Positions 5,301 through 8,433 of a stretch of 8,433 nucleotides of DNA are shown piece by piece (positions within the stretch are counted from its first letter, which is position 1; the number at the start of each line of letters is the position of its first letter). The DNA comes from Acidobacteriota bacterium. Lineage in GTDB: Bacteria; Acidobacteriota; Blastocatellia; Pyrinomonadales; Pyrinomonadaceae. The notes below the pieces were generated by a model. That model was given only the letters and a program-made list of their open reading frames with translations, searched no databases and had not been told where the DNA came from. Position numbers and translations under genes: made by a program. The stretch spans positions 1-8,433 of the forward strand of contig QHXH01000331.1 in the NCBI GenBank assembly GCA_003222855.1, in the 5' to 3' direction.

Positions 5301-7808
5301 ATGGCCCTCAAACGCAGAGATTTTCTCAAACGACTGTCCGCCGGCATCGCTGGTATTGCAGCTTTTGTCCGACTAAAGAAGCCCGGCTTCGCTGCGATTC
5401 CGTCCTCGTCGCGCGCGCAACGCCTCGTGCTTATCAAAATCGACGGCTTGCCGCATCGCCTCGTTGAAGAGTTCGCCAACGAAACTGATCCTGAAACGGG
5501 CAAGAGCCGCCTGCCCTGGGTCAAGCATGTTTTCTATGAGCGGGGCACGCGGCTCACGAATTTTTATGTTCGCGGGATGAGCCTGTCGGCGCCCTCGTGG
5601 TCGATTCTCGACACCGGCCATCATCTTCAGATCAAAGGGAACGTCGAATTCGATCGACTGACATTGCGTGCTTATGACTATCTCAACTTCGTCCCGTTTT
5701 ATTTTGAGAACATTGCCCAACAACACGTCGATGCGTCGGGCGCGGAAGTGCTGGACGAACTCGGCCTGCCCCTTTTAATCGATGCCTATCAGCACGAGGA
5801 ACGTTACCAGGGCTTTCAGCTTTATCAGCGCGCGGTCCACTGGAGCACGTTCGGCAAAAGTGTGAAGACGAGATTGCAGCGTTTCACGGGGCCGCAAGAC
5901 GTGATTGATGAGTGGACGACCAATGGCATGTCGTTCCGCACCTTTATTCAGGATCAACTTGAAAGCGAACTGATCGAGAAATTATCTGACCCGCGGGTCC
6001 GTTATCTCGATTACTACACGACCGACGTTGATCACCGGACGCATCACAATCGCGACCGCGAATCCCAACTTGCCGCCATTCGCGAAGTTGACGCAACTAT
6101 CGGCCGCATCTGGACCGCGATCGAGAAATCGCCGGTCGCGAAAGATACGGTACTGGTGTTGGTGTCCGATCATGGAACCAACACTGATCCGAATATCATT
6201 AGCCAGGGATACAACCTGGTGAAGTTGCTCGGCAGCGCGGCAGGTGGCGGGCATCACGTAATCACCAAGCGCCGCTTGATGATGGATTACGCGCTCAAGA
6301 GCATTTATCCATTCGTCCATTTGATTACCACGAGCACGTCAGACTCGTTCTATCTCAAGAACGAAAGCACCAGCTATCCCACGGCGCTGCTCGACTTTGA
6401 CGGCAACGAGCGGGCGGCGATTCACCTGCGGAATTCCGATCTCAACCTGCTGCATATTCTGTTGCAGCGTCTGCGGAGTTCGGATCTCGCGGCCAACGTG
6501 CGCGGTGCGGCGACGAAACTTTTCTTTATGATAATTGATCGCAATCGGAGCGAGTGGCAGAAGCTGGCCACGGAATTGAGCGAAGAAGTGGACGCGTTGC
6601 GCGCTGCAATCACCAGGCAACAAGCAGTCGTCGCTGCCTTGCCAAAGAAGTGGACCAAAGCAGACCGGGACGCCGGCCGCGATCAAGCTGCGCACAGAGA
6701 AGCAGCGCGCCTGGATCTATGGATACAAACGGAGAAGGAGTATCGCAAATACCTTCCGACTCTGGCGAATCTGCTCGCGCTGCGCCCCGGCAACTTTGAG
6801 CCTTCACCGCTAAAGGTTGAAGAGCTGATCGCCAGGGGCGCGATGGGCCAGCCGAACACTCTGCACCAACTCCAGAACTATGTGGTTGGTCTGTCGCCAG
6901 AGGGTTTGGCCTTAACGGACGATGGATCAATCGACACCGAGAAGAGTTTCCGGCGCGTTAATTATTTCCCGATCATTCGTGGTGTGACTGTCCGCAACAA
7001 CGTGCAGCGGGAGGTCAGCAACGCTCCCGTTGACTTTATCGCGGTGCGGATTCTGGCGGCGGACATCCCTGACTCGCTCGCAGACAAAAACATCGACGAG
7101 GCGATCTGGCTGTACAAAGACCCCGAGCGCCAGGCGCTGTTGCTGTCACGGACCGATCCTGCTCAAGGCCTGATGCTGCGATACATACCAGTGCGCGGAC
7201 TGAGCCAAAATGGGGATGGCACAATTTCATTTGAGACAACGCGGTGGCGAGATGGCTTGCCGTTTAATATTTGGGAAGATGCGCGCTTGAGAATCACTGA
7301 CGATCGCGAACCATGGCTCAGCGCCTGGCATAATGAGCGAGAGTGGTTCACTGCCATTCATCGCACCGACTACTCAAATAGCATCGTCGGCATTCACGAG
7401 CAGTTCTCGCGGCATGAAACGCCGGCGATGAATCGTGATGAGGGACTGTCAACGCAGGAAAGTTTGCTGGGGAGATTCCGCCAGCGCCGGCGCAGACTGG
7501 TTGAACCTGACTTATTCATTCATGCGAGCAATCACTGGAACTTCGATGTGCGTGGTTTCAATCCCGGCGGGAATCATGGTTCCTTCTTCCGCGTATCCAC
7601 GCACTCAACGTTGATGTTCGCCGGGGGTGAAAACGCTCGTATCCCGCGCGCGGCGCGAATCGAAGAGCCTTACGACAGTTTGGATCTGATGCCGACATTG
7701 TTGGAATTCACAGGTGAAGCGAATGAGGGCCGGCCGCGCGCGGCGTTGGCCCAAAAAGGATTTCGTAATTTGCCGGGTCGAGTAATTCGGGAATTGTTTC
7801 AAGAATGA
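5301..7808 (+). CDS. Tat-exported alkaline-phosphatase-superfamily (phosphodiesterase-like) protein
   Basis: This 835-residue protein starts with a twin-arginine signal (KRRDFLKRLSAG, residues 4-15), so it is probably exported folded. The mature part fits the alkaline phosphatase superfamily, near type I phosphodiesterase/nucleotide pyrophosphatases, with a two-metal centre. Candidate ligands are Asp48 (LIKIDGLP), Asp244 and His248 (DVDHRTHH), Asp290 and His291 (VSDHGTN), and His759 (NHGSFF). SAPSWSILDTG (96-106) aligns in spacing with the family's T-F-P-N-H...TG block, making Ser96 the likely nucleophile in place of Thr. The C-terminal YDSLDLMPTLLEFTG (about 791-805) is typical of the superfamily. 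About 470 residues separate His291 from His759, far more than usual, and include a charged helical, possibly coiled-coil stretch (about 414-490). No SD sequence is visible; a candidate promoter lies just upstream. A sulfatase-like or phosphonate-hydrolase activity cannot be excluded, and the substrate is unknown. Confidence 0.85.
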   Translation: MALKRRDFLKRLSAGIAGIAAFVRLKKPGFAAIPSSSRAQRLVLIKIDGLPHRLVEEFANETDPETGKSRLPWVKHVFYERGTRLTNFYVRGMSLSAPSWSILDTGHHLQIKGNVEFDRLTLRAYDYLNFVPFYFENIAQQHVDASGAEVLDELGLPLLIDAYQHEERYQGFQLYQRAVHWSTFGKSVKTRLQRFTGPQDVIDEWTTNGMSFRTFIQDQLESELIEKLSDPRVRYLDYYTTDVDHRTHHNRDRESQLAAIREVDATIGRIWTAIEKSPVAKDTVLVLVSDHGTNTDPNIISQGYNLVKLLGSAAGGGHHVITKRRLMMDYALKSIYPFVHLITTSTSDSFYLKNESTSYPTALLDFDGNERAAIHLRNSDLNLLHILLQRLRSSDLAANVRGAATKLFFMIIDRNRSEWQKLATELSEEVDALRAAITRQQAVVAALPKKWTKADRDAGRDQAAHREAARLDLWIQTEKEYRKYLPTLANLLALRPGNFEPSPLKVEELIARGAMGQPNTLHQLQNYVVGLSPEGLALTDDGSIDTEKSFRRVNYFPIIRGVTVRNNVQREVSNAPVDFIAVRILAADIPDSLADKNIDEAIWLYKDPERQALLLSRTDPAQGLMLRYIPVRGLSQNGDGTISFETTRWRDGLPFNIWEDARLRITDDREPWLSAWHNEREWFTAIHRTDYSNSIVGIHEQFSRHETPAMNRDEGLSTQESLLGRFRQRRRRLVEPDLFIHASNHWNFDVRGFNPGGNHGSFFRVSTHSTLMFAGGENARIPRAARIEEPYDSLDLMPTLLEFTGEANEGRPRAALAQKGFRNLPGRVIRELFQE

Positions 7809-7809
7809 C

Positions 7810-7859
7810 GTAGCGCAAATTGTTAATTTGCGGACGCGCAACTTAACAACTTGCGCTAC
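7810..7859. repeat. Twin-hairpin palindromic element between convergent genes
   Basis: The arms 7810-7832 and 7837-7859 are inverted copies matching at 21 of 23 positions around the 4-nt GACG. Each arm also folds alone: CGCAAATT-GTT-AATTTGCG (7814-7832) is a perfect 8-3-8 hairpin, and CGCAACTT-AAC-AACTTGCG (7837-7855) is the same with one C-C mismatch. An outer GTAG/CTAC stem closes the unit. The element begins 1 nt after the phosphodiesterase-like stop and contains the TAG stop of msrQ on the other strand (7856-7858), so it fills the junction between the converging genes. It could act as a two-way transcript end or mRNA stabiliser; no T-run supports intrinsic termination. Confidence 0.85.
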
Positions 7860-8433
7860 TTCTGCGGAAACAACGATGCGCCCGACTGCGGCGCTGGCGG
7901 CGGCGCAAACCTAATCAGCAATCGATAGCCGAGCAACACCGCGAGTATGAATGCGAACGTCAGCGGCAGTTGTTTGTTGGCCTTGACCAACATCCAATAG
8001 TGAATCACTCCCGCTACTCCGGCGAGGTAGACAATCTTGTGCAGCCGGTTCCAACGCTTCCCGCCCAGACGCTTCACCATCTTATTGGTTGAAGTGATCG
8101 CGAGCGGAATCATCAATACGAACGCCGTCATGCCAATTGCGATGAACGGACGTTTCAAAACATCCGCCGGAATACTTTTTAGATTGAAGAAACGATCGAA
8201 GGAGACGTAGGTCATCAAATGCAGGAAGCCGTAGAAGAAAGCAAAGAGTCCAAGCAAGCGGCGGAACTTTACCAACCAGTTTGCGCCGGTGACCTTTCGC
8301 ACCGGAGTGACCGCCAGTGAGATCGTGAGAAACACGAGCGTCAGCATGCCCGTCGTTCGCGTCACGAATTCAAGGGGGTTCGCGCCCACTCGTTTCTGCC
8401 ACACGTCCCATAACAAAAGCGTGAGCGGCACGA
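7856..8433 (-). CDS. msrQ: MsrQ haem-binding membrane subunit, 5'-truncated by the window edge
   Basis: MsrQ (formerly YedZ) is an inner-membrane b-type haem protein that passes electrons to the periplasmic molybdopterin enzyme MsrP, which reduces methionine sulfoxide in envelope proteins. The 191 visible residues carry the family signature: GANPLEF, SLAVTPVRKVTG, FRRLLGLFAFFYGFLHLMTY, KRPFIAIGM, PLAITSTNKMVKRLGGKRWNRLHKIVYLAG and IHYWMLVK. His71, His131 and His144 match the three conserved histidines of the E. coli protein (91, 151, 164) with a constant offset of 20, so about 20 residues are missing. The GTG at 8429-8431 is therefore probably an internal valine and the start lies off the window. 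About five hydrophobic segments are visible (roughly 29-44, 59-78, 95-112, 132-148, 157-175). The family partner msrP would be expected just beyond the right edge. The C-terminus is Pro/Ala-rich, and the stop codon lies within the adjoining palindromic repeat. Confidence 0.95.
   Translation of the reverse strand, partial: VPLTLLLWDVWQKRVGANPLEFVTRTTGMLTLVFLTISLAVTPVRKVTGANWLVKFRRLLGLFAFFYGFLHLMTYVSFDRFFNLKSIPADVLKRPFIAIGMTAFVLMIPLAITSTNKMVKRLGGKRWNRLHKIVYLAGVAGVIHYWMLVKANKQLPLTFAFILAVLLGYRLLIRFAPPPAPQSGASLFPQK

Noticed and set aside
5171..5467. Plus-strand 98-residue frame across the inverted repeat
   Set aside because: Much of it is translation of the 30-bp inverted repeat, and the rest overlaps the Tat-protein gene in another frame.
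8429..8431. GTG at 8431 (minus strand) as the msrQ start
   Set aside because: The conserved histidines are offset by 20 residues from the E. coli protein, so the visible part lacks an N-terminal segment and this codon is more likely an internal valine.

Overview
The window reads as chromosomal DNA of a free-living bacterium. Gene density, moderately high GC, a secreted GH38 alpha-mannosidase, a Tat-exported phosphoesterase, a poxvirus-type topoisomerase IB and short palindromic repeats in the gene junctions together suggest an environmental Acidobacteriota-like lineage (perhaps Blastocatellia). That placement is an inference from general familiarity, not a search result. No rRNA, tRNA, CRISPR array, insertion-sequence transposase or phage gene was seen.

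Layout, left to right. (1) 1-3160 (+): the 3' part of a large GH38 alpha-mannosidase whose N-terminus lies outside the window. (2) 3157-3933 (+): an exported discoidin-like (F5/8 type C) protein whose ATG overlaps the mannosidase stop as ATGA. A 102-bp palindromic repeat (3168-3269) sits in frame between this start codon and the signal peptide. (3) 3934-4176: a non-coding stretch with a twin-hairpin repeat (4109-4164) and a doubtful minus-strand ORF for a 27-residue hydrophobic peptide. (4) 4177-5181 (+): DNA topoisomerase IB with the complete catalytic set. (5) 5186-5260: a perfect 30-bp inverted repeat, followed by a consensus -10 box. (6) 5301-7808 (+): a Tat-signal alkaline-phosphatase-superfamily protein with a very large insertion. 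(7) 7810-7859: a second twin-hairpin repeat filling the gap between convergent genes. (8) 7856-8433 (-): msrQ, the haem-binding membrane subunit of the periplasmic methionine sulfoxide reductase, with its N-terminus outside the window.

The first two genes plausibly form a glycan-processing unit: an exo-mannosidase plus a secreted carbohydrate-binding-like protein, translationally coupled. The other genes look functionally unrelated (DNA relaxation, phosphoester or sulfoester hydrolysis, repair of oxidised envelope proteins).

The most striking non-genic signal is that all four gene junctions carry a palindromic element, and each differs in sequence. Two of them share an exact geometry (8-3-8 hairpin, 4-nt linker, 8-3-8 hairpin, closed by an outer stem), and one shows compensatory base-pair changes between its two hairpins. 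One element lies inside a coding region, one appears to supply a -35 box, and one contains the stop codon of msrQ.
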